The translations under genes were made by a program, and so were the position numbers. Below, piece after piece: positions 32,868 to 43,523 of a DNA stretch of 64,000 nt; the stretch's first letter is position 1; each line of letters starts with the position of its first letter. Source of the stretch: Sinorhizobium terangae. GTDB taxonomy: Bacteria > Pseudomonadota > Alphaproteobacteria > Rhizobiales > Rhizobiaceae. The stretch is from positions 372,001 through 436,000 of the forward strand of contig NZ_CP121661.1 in assembly GCF_029714365.1 (NCBI RefSeq). The letters are read 5' to 3'. Below the pieces are notes generated by a model. The model was not told the origin of the DNA. It saw nothing but the letters and a program-made list of their open reading frames with translations, and did not search any database.

Positions 32868-33110
32868 TCGGCGCCCAAATACGTGCAGCACGCGAGATGC
32901 TGGGCATGACTCAGTAGTTGCTGGCGAATGACGTGTGTTCCGGCAGATCCAGGAGTACGAGAAAGGCAAAAACCGCGTCTCCGCGGCTATGCCGGTCCGG
33001 ATCTACCAGGCGATACAGATCAGCCCGATGGAGAACATCGGTGCCTACTTCGCTCATGAAAGGCCCGACCGACGATCGCGTTGACTGGTTACAGGAATAT
33101 TGCTGACGGC
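32868..33110 (+). pseudogene. Dead XRE-family HTH regulator
   Basis: One frame reads GAQIRAAREMLGMTQ and then hits TAG. The adjacent frame gives VFRQIQEYEKGKNRVSAAM and VRIYQAIQISPMENIGAYF. Together they match a typical XRE repressor (helix, ML-G-MTQ, QIQ-YEKG-NRVS, P-YF). A premature stop and a frameshift inactivate it. The remaining bases to 33400 hold no gene I can support. Confidence 0.7.
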
Positions 33111-33400
33111 GGGCGAAATTTGCCAGGCGTCCGGCAGTCCTTGCGAGACGAGTGGGTGAACGCTGGGTCGCTTGGCATGCCGGCTGCTTTCGCAGGCCTA
33201 TAGCCCGTCGAGAACATAAGAAAACCTTCCCAATCCCCCGCCGCCGGCGGAAGATGCCTCCAATCTGCCGTGCATGACTTTGCAACCTCTCGGTACCATG
33301 GTAGTAGCGACGCACGGTGTAATCGGGGTACTCTTCTCCCAGTCCGTGACCGCTTTGACGACGCTCCATCTTCAATCGACTGCCGTCAGAATGAGACAGG

Positions 33401-34159
33401 ATGACAATGGAAAGACGTAATTTTCTCAAGGGCATGGCGCTGCTTGGAGCATGCCCGCTTTGCGTGAAGCCGACCTTTGCCGCCGAGGGCGCCCACTGGG
33501 GCTATGAAGGCGACGCCGGGCCCGCTCGCTGGGGTTCCTTGAGCAAGGCGAACAGCGCCTGCTCGCTGGGCTCGCAGCAATCGCCGCTCAACATCACAGG
33601 CAGCATCGAGGCCGAACTTCCGGATCTGGCAATCGACTGGAAGAAAGGCGGTTCGATCGTCAACAACGGCCACACGATCCAGGTCAACGCGGTACCTGGC
33701 GGCCTACTGCGCCGTGGCTACACGGCCTACGAATTGCTGCAGTATCATTTTCACGCTCCGAGCGAACACCTGGTCGATGGCAGAAATTTCGCTATGGAGG
33801 TGCACTTTGTACACCGGCATGCCGAATCGCATGCGCTCGGTGTACTCGGCGTGTTCTTTGTTCCTGGCGCGGCCAATCCGGCGTTCACCGCGTTGGCTGC
33901 GGCATTCCCCAGGCAAGCGGGACAAGAAAACCAGGTTGCCGGTGTCGATCCATCCGGCTTGCTGCCACCTTCGCTCGAATACTGGTCCTACGAAGGGTCC
34001 CTGACGACGCCGCCCTGCAGTGAGATTGTCGATTGGATGATCGCGATGGATCCGGTTGAGGTCGATGCGGCGGACATAAAGAAGTTCACCGCGCTTTACT
34101 CGGCAAATGCTCGGACAACGGTTCCAAGCAATCGGCGCTACATTCTGCGCTCCGGCTAA
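33401..34159 (+). CDS. Alpha-class carbonic anhydrase
   Basis: 252-residue periplasmic CO2 hydratase. The N-terminus RRNFLKGMALLGA resembles a Tat signal. Zinc histidines appear in QYHFHAPSEH and EVHFVHRH; HWGYEGD, QSPLNI and TTPPCSEIV are alpha-class signatures. Alpha carbonic anhydrase in the M. loti symbiosis region is known to be nodule-expressed, as I recall. The ATG at 33401 or 33407 could serve. A weak sigma-54-like site lies about 215 bases upstream, without a NifA site. A small stem (34161-34179) follows the stop. Confidence 0.9.
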   Translation: MTMERRNFLKGMALLGACPLCVKPTFAAEGAHWGYEGDAGPARWGSLSKANSACSLGSQQSPLNITGSIEAELPDLAIDWKKGGSIVNNGHTIQVNAVPGGLLRRGYTAYELLQYHFHAPSEHLVDGRNFAMEVHFVHRHAESHALGVLGVFFVPGAANPAFTALAAAFPRQAGQENQVAGVDPSGLLPPSLEYWSYEGSLTTPPCSEIVDWMIAMDPVEVDAADIKKFTALYSANARTTVPSNRRYILRSG

Positions 34160-34293
34160 CTGGCCCTGAGGGCGGGCCACCATCAGGCTGCTCGTCGCGG
34201 GACCGTAAGACAGATTTCTCCGCTCATGGATTGGCAGGGAGATGGGAAAAGGTCTCGTGGCGAATGTTCTGAGAGTCCTGGGAATTAAGTAAC

Positions 34294-34737
34294 ATGTCCC
34301 GTTTTTACGAATTCACACTCTCGATGGACGAGACTGAGGACGGCACCATCTCGTGGATGGTAACCGCTCCCGCATTTCCTGAAATCACCACTTTTGGCGA
34401 TACACAACCGAAGGCTTGCCTGGAGGGGCTCAAAGCGATCGAAGAGGCTATCGGTGCGCGCGTTGCCGAGAAGAAATTCCGCTGCCCTTGGCGGAAACCA
34501 AGGGTGTCGGCCGATATGTGGAAGTACCTGTCCTCACGTGATCTGCAAAAGCCAAGGACCTTTCGCCCGCCGAATTGGCGCGTCGTCCCGGTTGGCATCG
34601 CGAACAGGTGGATCGCCTTTTCCGTTTTGATCACAAATCTCAGATGGATCAAATCGAAGCTGCTTATAAAGCCCTCGACGTGCCGCTCGACGTCAAGGTC
34701 GACTTTGATTTTCCAGCAGCGGCGTAGCAGTTGCTGA
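34294..34737 (+). pseudogene. Dead HicB-type antitoxin
   Basis: The first 60 codons (MSRFYEFTLSMDETEDGTIS ... EEAIGARVAEKK) match the HicB N-terminal domain. Past about 34475 the correct continuation is in another frame: GRYVEVPVLT, a stop, then KDLSPAELARRPGWHREQVD and FRFDHKSQMDQIEAAYKALD, a HicB-type HTH. A frameshift and an internal stop disrupt it. No HicA toxin is visible next to it. Confidence 0.7.
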
Positions 34738-34930
34738 AGGTATCGTCCAATTCTAAAGCCCGGGGGCGAAACTCCGGGCTTTTCGCTTTTCAGTAGATAC
34801 TGCGAGCTTAGTTGAAAGCCTACAACAGATAGCCTGCGGGGCCGCCGCGCCGGGAGGCACAGCTCTGGTTGCCATTTGTTAACCAAAATTGCTCATGGTC
34901 GGCGCCCCGGACCAAGAAACCGCGGAGCGC

Positions 34931-35047
34931 ATGATGAGCTACGATTGGACTGGCGTGCGAACACGCCGAACAAGAATGCTGAGGATCGTTGGATTGATCC
35001 TGATGACCATGGCCGCAGTTGCTGCCTTAGGGGCCGTTTTGCTCTAG
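34931..35047 (+). CDS. Possible small single-pass membrane protein
   Basis: 38-residue frame: basic N-terminus (VRTRRTRMLR) then one hydrophobic helix to the stop. GGAG lies 4-5 bases before the ATG. Short Arg-rich, single-helix proteins are frequent in rhizobia, but this could be chance. Confidence 0.35.
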   Translation: MMSYDWTGVRTRRTRMLRIVGLILMTMAAVAALGAVLL

Positions 35048-35141
35048 AAATCGTTGGCGGCCATTTGAGCGCCGGGTTTCGTTCGCCGCCGCGCCGGATT
35101 AGGCATGTCACGCCACCGGGTCTCGACCCTCTCACGCATCT

Positions 35142-35408
35142 TTGCTTCTGTCACAGGCAAATGCTGCGCCCTGGCGGTCCCACAAACGGGGGAAATTCTT
35201 GGAAGACGCTGACGCTGACTTCGAAATCGCGTGCTGGAAATGCGGCCTCAGGGCTAAACGCAACATTTTTCAGTTGAAGTACGCCGAGACTTTCAAATGC
35301 GACGCATGCGGATCGACGCGAGCATTGGACAAGGAAAATCTCAAAGAGCTCATGCGCCAGGCGGACGCGAAAACTCGCCGGCTCTGGATCGACGGCAAAC
35401 CGTCATGA
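35142..35408 (+). CDS. Small zinc-ribbon-like protein
   Basis: The frame contains CWKCG and CDACG about 30 residues apart, a two-knuckle zinc-ribbon pattern, followed by a helical tail (LMRQADAKTRRLWIDGKPS). The N-terminal 20 residues from the ATG at 35142 look unrelated. A TTG near 35200 after GGGGGAAATTC may be the true start. Function unknown. Confidence 0.45.
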   Translation: MLLSQANAAPWRSHKRGKFLEDADADFEIACWKCGLRAKRNIFQLKYAETFKCDACGSTRALDKENLKELMRQADAKTRRLWIDGKPS

Positions 35409-35837
35409 CTTGGCTAGGTCACAAGCGGCACAGAGCTCACAAGTTGTCGCGGCGCTCCACCTGGCGTCAATCTGTTCATCAGCCAGGCCAGAGCCGCGCC
35501 GACCGAGGAAATCAGGGCGTGCATCCGATGGAAAGTCGAGGCGCCGACGGCACTCTCAACTGGCCTCACTGCTCGGCACCTTAAGGCTTGAGACGATCAG
35601 CGGACTGTCCGAGGCATTCCACGCTGCGCGCGTGTCTCAAAAGACGGCGACGCTTCGCTTAGTGACACGAACCGGGCAGGTCTGGCAGCTTCGTGCAAAC
35701 AGGTGAGGCTCTGACATCGGTCCCACCGAGAATCGCTGAGGCGCCAACGACCTCAGCTTCTCTCGGAGAGGACCGAACGTGCGTCTTGTTGAAAGCTCCC
35801 GGCTAGCCGCCGAGTTGGAACGCTGTTTCAGGCTTAG
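35409..35837. other. Intergenic region before the end of groEL
   Basis: About 430 bases. Plus-strand open frames exist here but none has a convincing start, composition or family match. No clear groEL terminator is seen. Confidence 0.4.
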
Positions 35838-37469
<1,632 letters not shown>

Positions 37470-37505
37470 TCACTCCTTCGCTGAACTTTGGTCGGTCGCA
37501 CGCTC

Positions 37506-37820
37506 TCAAGCGACTTTCTTATCGGCGCCCAAATCTTCGATGACCCCCAGCACGTCGGCTTCCTTCAGGATCAGCAAGTCCTCGCCATCGATCTTGATCT
37601 CCGTGCCCGACCATTTGCCGAAGAGCACGCGATCTCCGACCTTGACGTCGAGTGCAACGAGTTGACCCTGCTCGTTGCGAGCGCCCGGACCGACGGCGAT
37701 CACTTCGCCTTCCTGCGGCTTCTCCTTGGCCGTATCCGGGATGATGATTCCGGCTTTGGTTTTCTCTTCGGACGAAACGCGGCGGATGAGAATGCGATCG
37801 TGGAGTGGTTGGAACTTCAT
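37506..37820 (-). CDS. groES: GroES co-chaperonin (10 kDa)
   Basis: 104-residue co-chaperonin ([20 protein letters not shown] start; mobile loop [15 protein letters not shown]). The ATG at 37820 follows AGGAGGAAGGC. The frame opens up to 37940, but the family start is clear. A CIRCE element lies about 140 bases upstream. Confidence 0.97.
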   Translation of the reverse strand: MKFQPLHDRILIRRVSSEEKTKAGIIIPDTAKEKPQEGEVIAVGPGARNEQGQLVALDVKVGDRVLFGKWSGTEIKIDGEDLLILKEADVLGVIEDLGADKKVA

Positions 37821-37958
37821 GCCTTCCTCCTGGATAAACGGATCGATGAATGCCCTTTGCCGAACCGATGGACTCCGTACGGACAGTCCGTTCCGGCAAC
37901 TGGCAGTAGTTGATCTGGTTCTGTCGAAAATTGAATTCAAGAGGAGGCGACCAACTTT

Positions 37959-37985
37959 TTAGCACTCTTCGGTGGAGAGTGCTAA
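37959..37985 (-). promoter_or_regulatory. CIRCE element (HrcA operator)
   Basis: Perfect TTAGCACTC-N9-GAGTGCTAA inverted repeat, the HrcA repressor site, located upstream of groES. It predicts heat-inducible, HrcA-repressed expression rather than NifA control for this groESL. Confidence 0.95.
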
Positions 37986-38242
37986 AAAGCGCATTCGGCA
38001 AGCGCCGAATGAGGGATGGCGCACGCGGACGACGACAGGCGCACGCTGGGCTCGCGTCTGACTCTGTCGCGACAACAGCTTAACCGAAGCGCGCTGGCCG
38101 CACGCTTCGGCAAGAGTATCCGCCGGCCTGCGCCGAGGATGCAATGTCGAGAGATTTCAAAAAGGGAGAGCAATCCCGTCTTCATGGAAGCGTGGCGATG
38201 ACAAAGCGCACTTTTTGCGAGCAGCGCCTCATCGCGCAAGAG

Positions 38243-39202
38243 CTATTGAACGACGAGATCAAATCCAGGAGCCTCCCGTGGTTCCGGGGCACGCGGCAAA
38301 CCCATACGGGATGCCTCCTGGAATAACATCTCACGCATCCACAGGCTTGCCGGATCGCTATCGTGAAGGGCCGGCCACTGAACGGCCTCGGTGAGCGGGG
38401 GAAGTGGCAGAGGAAGTTCGACGATCCGCAGGGGAGTTGTCTTTGCGAAATGCTGCGCCAGCCGCAAGGGCACGGTCCCTATACGCTCAGTCCCCACCAG
38501 CATAGGCGGAATCATGCTGAAACCCTGTACAACAACCTCGACACGTCTCTTGAGACCGTGCTCGCGCAAATACCACCCTTCGATGGTGGGTCTCCGCATA
38601 TTCCCGAACTTGACTGCAACATGCCCCATCGACATGTATCTCTCGAATGTAAGTGGCTCTGACAGCTGCTCGTTCGTCCGGCAGCCGACGCACACGAATT
38701 TATCCTCAAACAGTGCTGTGTGAGGATGCGTCGACATGAACACGTCCGGCATAATCAGAAAATCGATGTCACCGCGCCGGAGAAGCTCCTCGAAGTCGTC
38801 GGCAAGCGGCAGACAATCAAAGCTTACTCTGGGAGCTTCTTGCGCCGCACGTTCCACGACCTTTTCAAAAAACACAAGGGTGACGTAATCGGAAAGGATG
38901 ATCCTGAAGCGACGATCCGACTGGGCCGGGTTGAACGGTTGCCAGGAAACTATGGAGAGCTGGATGTGCAGCAGAGCCTCGCGCACCTTGGATGCGAGTC
39001 CTTCAGCACGCGGTGTTGGAATAAATTCGCGGCCAGCCATCGTAAACAGCTCATCACGGAAATAGGTGCGCAACCGGGCGACGGCCGCGCTCATCGCCGG
39101 CTGGCTGAGGTTTATGCTGCGGGCCGCCGCCGTGAGGTTACGCTCGGTCATCAGAGCGTCGAGCGCGACGAGGAGATTCAGATCAAGGCCCTTGAACCGC
39201 AT
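38243..39202 (-). CDS. nodD: NodD, flavonoid-responsive LysR-type activator of nod genes
   Basis: 319-residue LysR regulator. The N-terminus [20 protein letters not shown] and the HTH with [14 protein letters not shown] are characteristic of NodD. The ATG at 39202 is the family start, although the frame opens to 39325. It activates transcription at nod boxes in response to flavonoids. A nod-box-like sequence begins 10 bases upstream on the other strand, and groESL lies downstream, an order I recall from S. meliloti pSymA nodD2. Confidence 0.95.
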   Translation of the reverse strand: MRFKGLDLNLLVALDALMTERNLTAAARSINLSQPAMSAAVARLRTYFRDELFTMAGREFIPTPRAEGLASKVREALLHIQLSIVSWQPFNPAQSDRRFRIILSDYVTLVFFEKVVERAAQEAPRVSFDCLPLADDFEELLRRGDIDFLIMPDVFMSTHPHTALFEDKFVCVGCRTNEQLSEPLTFERYMSMGHVAVKFGNMRRPTIEGWYLREHGLKRRVEVVVQGFSMIPPMLVGTERIGTVPLRLAQHFAKTTPLRIVELPLPLPPLTEAVQWPALHDSDPASLWMREMLFQEASRMGLPRAPEPREAPGFDLVVQ

Positions 39203-39211
39203 ATCTTCACC

Positions 39212-39262
39212 TATCCATAGTGTGGATGTATGCCACTTCAAACCACCAGTATTCTTAATTAG
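39212..39262 (+). promoter_or_regulatory. Nod-box-like element beside nodD, no gene downstream
   Basis: Reads ATCCATAGTGTGGATG from 39213, a good match to the first half of the nod box (ATCCAY...RGATG), then CAAACCACC and AATTAG, a weaker second half. It points rightward, away from nodD, but no plus-strand gene follows before 40.6 kb. It may be vestigial or serve NodD autoregulation. Confidence 0.6.
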
Positions 39263-39469
39263 TAATACAATTTGTTCGAAATCAAGGCGGACGCCGGCAC
39301 ACTTTCGTAGGGGGGCAGCCGACATGGATCGGATGACTGGTTTGTATCGCGGTTCGCTTCCGGTCCAGCCTTGCCGCGGGTGCCGGACAAGCCGCCCGTC
39401 GCCAACGGGTACACAGCACGTTCTGAGAGACGTTGCTTGAAGTGCGCCTACGTCGGCCTTATCGGCACC

Positions 39470-40552
39470 TCACGTTGAGCATGGCCCGGATGGAGTCTCG
39501 GCCGGGCCGTTGTGCGTGACCGAGTTGACCGCCGGAATGATCTTGTCTCCCCAGAGCTCGATCTGCCGGAGCATCGTCTTCTGGTCGAAATCGCCCAACT
39601 GGGTCTGAATGGCGATCTGAGACGGTTTCAGAACACTAATTTCTTCCAGCAGGCGATCGATCACCCGATTTACACTGCCGATCGGCAGGTTCTCGCGCAT
39701 ACTCTCGAACGACAGGTCCTGTTGCGTCGGGGTTTCCTCAAGCAGATAGCCGTCCTGGCTCTGCTGGCGGCGCTGATGCAACGCTTCAGATAGCCGTCGC
39801 TGGAAGCGGGCGTTGTCGAGATAGCTGTTGATCTCCGCCTCCTGGTCGCTGGCAAAGCAGCAGCGCAGCAGCGATATCTTGGCATCGGTGACATTCTTGC
39901 TCTCTGAGGCGGCCGCGTTCTCGATGCTTTCGCGCCGCGCGCCTAAAGCATCCAAGCCGTCGTGAAACGCTGTGACGAACAGATTGTGGCCCTCGCGATA
40001 GGCCCTTCTCATCCTGCGCTCCGACCCGGCCGCGATCCAGATCGGCGGGGTCGGCTTCTGGATGGGGCGCACTGAAATCGCGGTGGGAGGTATCGTCTCA
40101 TACTGGCCGTCGTGCTCGAAGATCTCCTGGTTGAGCCCCTTGAGGACAATGTCGAGGTATTCCGAAAAGACGGCCGGCGCCTCGTCGACATCGACGCCAA
40201 AGCGCTCGAACTCGAACTTCTGGTATCCAGAGCCGACGCCGAGCTCAAGGCGACCATTCGAAACGATATCGGTGAAGCCGACCTCGGAAAGCAGGCGCTG
40301 CGGTTGATAGAGCGGCAGTACGCAGACGGCGGTACCGAGGCGGATCGTGCTCGTCAGGCCGGCACAATGCGCCACCATCATCAAGGGCGACGGCACCAGA
40401 CTGTAGTTGTTGAAATGGTGCTCGGCAAACCACGCGGTGTTGAAGCCAGCTTGCTCGGAAAGCACTGCCTGTTCGATCGAGTTGCGGATGACTGTGTCGG
40501 ACGATTGATGATAGCCGCGCTGGGCGGCAAGGATGAATGTCGCGAATTCCAT
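39470..40552 (-). CDS. Luciferase-like (LLM class) flavin-dependent oxidoreductase
   Basis: 360-residue TIM-barrel monooxygenase that uses reduced flavin from a separate reductase. Typical blocks: FNTAWFAEHHFNNYS, RLGTAVCVLPLY, GRLELGVGSGY and PIWIAAGS. The ATG at 40552 follows AAGGAATTGCC. It is the last gene of a minus-strand cluster with a P450, ferredoxin, SnoaL-like protein and double SDR. From memory this order matches y4vG-y4vJ of the NGR234 symbiotic plasmid. Substrate unknown. Confidence 0.85.
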   Translation of the reverse strand: MEFATFILAAQRGYHQSSDTVIRNSIEQAVLSEQAGFNTAWFAEHHFNNYSLVPSPLMMVAHCAGLTSTIRLGTAVCVLPLYQPQRLLSEVGFTDIVSNGRLELGVGSGYQKFEFERFGVDVDEAPAVFSEYLDIVLKGLNQEIFEHDGQYETIPPTAISVRPIQKPTPPIWIAAGSERRMRRAYREGHNLFVTAFHDGLDALGARRESIENAAASESKNVTDAKISLLRCCFASDQEAEINSYLDNARFQRRLSEALHQRRQQSQDGYLLEETPTQQDLSFESMRENLPIGSVNRVIDRLLEEISVLKPSQIAIQTQLGDFDQKTMLRQIELWGDKIIPAVNSVTHNGPAETPSGPCST

Positions 40553-40724
40553 GGCAATTCCTTCGGTTGCGGAGAGGGTTGTCCATCGGGCTCTTCGAGA
40601 GGTTCGCGAATGTCGTGGCCGCAACGGGTGATATTTGCGGCCCAACGGTTTTCGGCATTCGCCTGCCATTCGCGGTCGCGAGTTCCCTATGCCTGGGATT
40701 GTTTTGACGGGTCGCCGCGGTCGC

Positions 40725-42344
40725 CTAGGGCATAGTCCACAGCCATTTGGCGACCTCCATTGGCTGTTCCGGATCGAGGTCGCTTGCAAATCCAGCATCG
40801 CTAGAAGAAGAGCGGCCGCCGTTCACGCAAAGGGTCGAACCGTTGACGTATGAGGCGTCAGGCGAAGCCAGGAAGAATGTTGCGTCAGCCATTTCTTCCG
40901 GATTTCCTATCCCGGCCACGGGAATACTCGGCCGAAACCCTTTCGGCGCGATGCTGCCGACGTTTGCGGACTGAGCGACGGCCGACGTGCTGGTGTAGCC
41001 GGACATGACGGCGGCTGTTCGAATGCCAACGGGCCCGAGTTCGGCCGCCATGCACCTCGTCAGGATTTCGATCCCGGCTTGGGATGCTTCATAGGCGTGG
41101 CGCGGCGCGAAGGGCAGAAAGGTGTGGGTCGTGCCGACATTCAGGATCACGCCGCCGGGGCGCATCGTCTTGATCGCTTCACGCGCGCAGATGAAGGCGC
41201 CCGTGAGATTGACATCCAGGACGCGTTTGATCTCATCTGTTGTTTGTTGGAGGCTTGAGACAAAACTGTCGATCACGACAGTAGCGTTGACGAGGACGTC
41301 TAGCCTGGCAAAGCGCACTCGCAACTCCTCGAACAGCGCCACTACGTCACGCTCGACGGCAACGTCCACGGATTTCGCCATATGCTTGCCACCGAGAGAG
41401 CCCGCGAGCTCTGCCGCTGCGGCACCATCTTTATCAACAATGACGACAGTATCGCCGTTTGCGGCAAAACGGCGAGCGACGTCTGCGCCTATACCGTTCG
41501 CCGCGCCTGTGACAAGCACGATTCGCGCACCGACGTGCCCGGCCGGACCGAGGAGTTCGGCTCTTGGCGTCCCATCCGCGGACAGGTTTGCATTACCCGG
41601 CTGGTTGAAGGACATCCAACCGCCGTCAACGGTCAGCACCGAACCGTTGATGTAACCCGCGTGCCGGCTAGCCAGAAACCGCACGGTCCGGGCGATCTCG
41701 TCGGCATGCGCCATCCGCCCCATCGGCACGCGTCGGCGAACAGCGGCGAGATCCGCCGCGCCGGCGCGTTCCAGTTGCTCGACCATCGGCGTGTGCACAT
41801 AGCCCGGCGCTACTGCCGTCACGCGGATGCCGCGCGGCGCCAACTCGCACGCCAAAGATTTCGTGATCGCGATCAGGCCCGCTTTGGAGGCGGCGTAGGC
41901 GTTGCGTTTGGGATTGCCTACCACGCCCGCCAACGAGGCTATGTTGACGATGACAGCGCCGGGCTCCATCCGCCGTGCCGCTTCCCGCGCCATGACGTAG
42001 GGCCCGACCAGGTTTACTGCCAAGACGCGTCGGAAAGCGTCGACATTGGTGTCGACGGTCGCATCCATGCAAGGCCCGACAGCCGCGTTATTGACGACCA
42101 CGTCGATGCGCGCGAACTGTGTTTCGACCCGGTTATAAAGCGCAACAATATCCTCCTCTCGCGAGACATCGAACTCAAGTCCAAGATGCGGGTGGCCGAG
42201 ACTGTCGGCAAATTCAAGGATGCCGCTGCCCGGGAGGTCTACGGCGACGACAGTGCCTCCGTCCGCGGCAAAAGCATTGACCAGGGCACGGCCGATTCCA
42301 TCTGCAGCGCCTGTAATGATGACGACGCGCTCTGCTTGCTTCAT
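40725..42344 (-). CDS. Tandem (fused) short-chain dehydrogenase with a probably inactive second half
   Basis: 539 residues comprising two SDR domains. Domain 1 (about 1-250) has TGAADGIG, VVNNAAVG, a Ser in NIASLAG and YAASK. Domain 2 (about 270-520) has TGAANGIG, but NNAG is replaced by NATVV and the catalytic YxxxK reads YEASQ, losing the lysine. The first half should be an active NAD(P) oxidoreductase; the second may bind cofactor or mediate assembly only. Resembles the recalled y4vI protein of NGR234. Confidence 0.85.
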   Translation of the reverse strand: MKQAERVVIITGAADGIGRALVNAFAADGGTVVAVDLPGSGILEFADSLGHPHLGLEFDVSREEDIVALYNRVETQFARIDVVVNNAAVGPCMDATVDTNVDAFRRVLAVNLVGPYVMAREAARRMEPGAVIVNIASLAGVVGNPKRNAYAASKAGLIAITKSLACELAPRGIRVTAVAPGYVHTPMVEQLERAGAADLAAVRRRVPMGRMAHADEIARTVRFLASRHAGYINGSVLTVDGGWMSFNQPGNANLSADGTPRAELLGPAGHVGARIVLVTGAANGIGADVARRFAANGDTVVIVDKDGAAAAELAGSLGGKHMAKSVDVAVERDVVALFEELRVRFARLDVLVNATVVIDSFVSSLQQTTDEIKRVLDVNLTGAFICAREAIKTMRPGGVILNVGTTHTFLPFAPRHAYEASQAGIEILTRCMAAELGPVGIRTAAVMSGYTSTSAVAQSANVGSIAPKGFRPSIPVAGIGNPEEMADATFFLASPDASYVNGSTLCVNGGRSSSSDAGFASDLDPEQPMEVAKWLWTMP

Positions 42345-42473
42345 GAGATACGTTCTCCTGACCAGCGTTGGCGATTTCAGGGTAAGGCCGCGTCGCGGTA
42401 CAGCAGCCCGTGGTGGTGACGACCAGGTCTGTCCCGGTTCGACGCAGCGCGTTCCAGCCCAGCAGCGATTGCC

Positions 42474-43019
42474 TCACTTTCTCGCTCTTGAAGGGATGCG
42501 GCGTTTCCTAAGCGCGTAGACCGGATCGTCCGGATGCGATACTCCGATCGGCCGGCGGAGACCGAACCGCTCTATCTCCGAGGCCGTCTGCGGGCTCTGC
42601 TCCTCGAGCCAATCGTAGACCACCGTGCGCTCGGCAATTCGCCACTCCCCTTCCCTCTTTTGAAACAGGTCACAGTATCGACCGCAAAGCAGAACCTGCC
42701 GGATCGTCCTGCCGCCGTCCGGTCCGCGTTGCAGCGCGGTGAAGTAGCTCTCGACGGCGGCCTCTCCCGGGCCGACGAACTCGATCAGAATGTTCGTGAT
42801 CTGATGGATGTTGCGCGGTTCGGTCTTGAAGACGCCGAGCGCGAACTCGATGAAGCCTTCAGCCGAGCCGGCATAGGCCCCGTGGTTATCATAGGCATCC
42901 GGCCAGTAGGAGCTGCGCAGCGCCGCCTCATCCGCGCGGTCTATCCCCCGGCAGTATCGATAGAGGCAGTCGCGGATCGCCTCCCGGTCAAGCAATTCGA
43001 CGATTTTTTTGTGGTCCAT
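42474..43019 (-). CDS. SnoaL-like / NTF2-fold protein
   Basis: 181-residue alpha+beta barrel protein of the SnoaL_4 type ([20 protein letters not shown] ... [16 protein letters not shown]). Members include ring-hydroxylating dioxygenase beta-like proteins, dehydratases and cyclases of steroid- or polyketide-like substrates. Located between the ferredoxin and the double SDR, it presumably acts on the same small molecule. The gap of 217 bases to the ferredoxin holds nothing recognisable. Confidence 0.75.
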   Translation of the reverse strand: MDHKKIVELLDREAIRDCLYRYCRGIDRADEAALRSSYWPDAYDNHGAYAGSAEGFIEFALGVFKTEPRNIHQITNILIEFVGPGEAAVESYFTALQRGPDGGRTIRQVLLCGRYCDLFQKREGEWRIAERTVVYDWLEEQSPQTASEIERFGLRRPIGVSHPDDPVYALRKRRIPSRARK

Positions 43020-43236
43020 GGCTTGGTAGCAGGTTCTGAGATTGAAGTGGCGCGATTGCGTATTCGATTACGCAGCAACGATTTCGGACTAAGGCAGCCG
43101 CACTGCAGCCAAAAACGGCCTGGCGCTGCGCACCGATGTGAAACACAGTGCCGAAGGCATTGACACTGTTGGGTGGCTTCACGAGCGCGGTGTCTGGATG
43201 GAGGCCATGCGCCGTCCTGTGCCGGCGAAACTCTAT

Positions 43237-43488
43237 TTAGGTGTTAAACCCTCCACACGCTTGATTGAACAAAAACCGATCGAGCAACGCATCGAATGCG
43301 CGATCGATTTCAAGCGCACGTTCGGGGCAGGATCGAGCGCCTCGTGTCGCGAGTAGTTCGTCCCGCTCCGCGACCTCGATGTCACCGGGTAGGATGTAGC
43401 CCTCGTCATCCAGTTTGAAGACGTCAGGCGCATGCGCCCAGCAGCGAGCATGCCCTTGGCATTTGTCACGGTGGACGATGATGCGCAT
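43237..43488 (-). CDS. P450-type ferredoxin (3Fe-4S/4Fe-4S)
   Basis: 83-residue ferredoxin. Cluster cysteines: CQGHARC (C-x5-C) near residue 10 and SCPERAL near 53. Typical electron donor for bacterial P450s; it begins 35 bases downstream of the P450 stop and follows GGAGGTACCGC. The C-terminus is longer than in minimal homologues. Confidence 0.85.
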   Translation of the reverse strand: MRIIVHRDKCQGHARCWAHAPDVFKLDDEGYILPGDIEVAERDELLATRGARSCPERALEIDRAFDALLDRFLFNQACGGFNT

Positions 43489-43523
43489 GCGGTACCTCCA
43501 TGTCTTTGCTCCCTCGCCTATAT

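Noticed and set aside
32911..33435. 174-codon minus-strand frame upstream of carbonic anhydrase
   Set aside because: Overlaps the plus-strand XRE remnant and has no recognisable features or start site.
34876..35277. 133-codon plus-strand frame
   Set aside because: Composition is not protein-like and it crosses two better small frames (34931-35047 and 35142-35408).
37986..38242. Small plus-strand frames between CIRCE and nodD
   Set aside because: Arg-rich, no ribosome site, no family; more likely non-coding.
39324..39440. A nod gene downstream of the nod box beside nodD
   Set aside because: The only frame after the box ([10 protein letters not shown]...) has no similarity to any Nod protein I know.
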